64,000 nucleotides of DNA, taken from assembly GCA_017457955.1 (NCBI GenBank), contig JAFTGL010000004.1, positions 1 to 64,000 of the forward strand, written 5' to 3'. The notes below the pieces were generated by a model, which saw nothing but the letters and a program-made list of their open reading frames with translations, made no database searches and was not told the origin of the DNA. Positions 63,844 to 64,000 of the stretch are shown in pieces (within the stretch, counting starts at the first letter, position 1; the number at the start of each line of letters is the position of its first letter). Position numbers and translations under genes: made by a program. Origin of the DNA: Ruminococcus sp. GTDB taxonomy: Bacteria; Bacillota; Clostridia; Oscillospirales; Acutalibacteraceae.

Positions 63844-64000
63844 CAATCAACAGCAACACAAAACTTGCAGATATTCTTGTGGAATATCCTTGGCTCTTAG
63901 ATGAGCTTGTTAAGGTGAACGACAAGTTCAAAATGGTAAAAACGCCAATGGGAAAAATCGTGCTGAAAAAGGCGACCGTCGCCGATATGAGCAGGAAATC
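63840..64000 (+). CDS. DUF1858 domain protein (partial, runs off the window)
   Basis: The visible 53 residues (NSNTKLADILVEYPWLLDEL, then VKTPMGKIVLKKATVADMSR) match the N-terminal DUF1858 module that precedes DUF438/hemerythrin or PAS domains in Clostridial redox proteins. The start overlaps the stop of the DUF2249 gene. The C-terminal part lies outside the window. Confidence 0.7.
   Translation, partial: MTINSNTKLADILVEYPWLLDELVKVNDKFKMVKTPMGKIVLKKATVADMSRK

Overview
The window looks like the chromosome of a strictly anaerobic, spore-forming Firmicute of the Ruminococcus/Oscillospirales type (inferred from gene content, not from a marker gene). Supporting signs are secreted proteins with dockerin-like C-termini, a small acid-soluble spore protein fragment, [FeFe]-hydrogenase maturation genes (hydG, hydF), a class III ribonucleotide reductase with NrdR, a phenylalanine T-box leader, RNase J, GdpP and IreB. 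Backbone genes have GC-rich third positions. Several small regions (1-4140, about 52650-55250) are AT-richer and look acquired.

Layout. 1-4160 is the right end of an integrated mobile element: a sigma-region-4-like protein, a 640-base non-coding stretch, a lone MazF-like toxin, a DUF3789 miniprotein, a TnpW-like miniprotein and a large serine recombinase. Its outer edge lies inside an alpha/beta-type SASP gene, of which only the 3' part is in view (4160-4282). 4532-8351 holds a secreted InlB-repeat protein, a lipoprotein, nnrD and a membrane protein. 8421-12188 is promoter, T-box leader, pheS and pheT. 12300-19205 holds ireB, a type-4 uracil-DNA glycosylase, pduL, a GH31 glycosidase, a DegV protein, an orphan HPr-kinase-like protein and an SdpI/SdpR-like pair. 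19365-22186 is nrdDG behind paired NrdR boxes. 23394-26670 is the hydrogenase maturation operon (TM1266-type regulator, hydG, hydF), with nrdR downstream at 26912. 27458-28978 is an XRE repressor divergent from a dockerin-type secreted protein, with palindromic operators. 29097-31351 is nifU, nifS and rnhA. 31718-38778 is RNase J and three tandem secreted proteins sharing one dockerin-like tail. 38862-46868 is gdpP, rplI, dnaB, tilS, hpt and ftsH. 46925-49747 is uvrA broken by an in-frame amber codon. 49781-55781 holds membrane, regulatory, ABC-transport, MATE/TetR and GNAT genes. 56107-60971 is a probable operon: HxlR regulator, flavin/ferredoxin fusion, quinone-oxidoreductase-like enzyme and a complete OpuB-type osmoprotectant importer. 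61243-61406 is a promoter and terminator around only the 5' half of a tRNA-Trp. 61678-64000 is an Fnr-like regulator divergent from a ferredoxin, a DUF2249/CMD-like fusion and a DUF1858 protein cut by the window end.

The most unusual signals are: (1) five dispersed repeats with a conserved two-hairpin core and terminal arms built of short words that differ between copies; the four full-length copies have arms that match each other in inverted orientation, every copy starts at or beside a stop codon, and in three the arm supplies the stop; (2) the amber codon in uvrA; (3) the tRNA-Trp half gene with intact promoter and terminator; (4) two further hairpin elements sharing a core with compensatory base changes; (5) the mobile-element junction inside a SASP gene. 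No CRISPR array, rRNA or full tRNA was seen.
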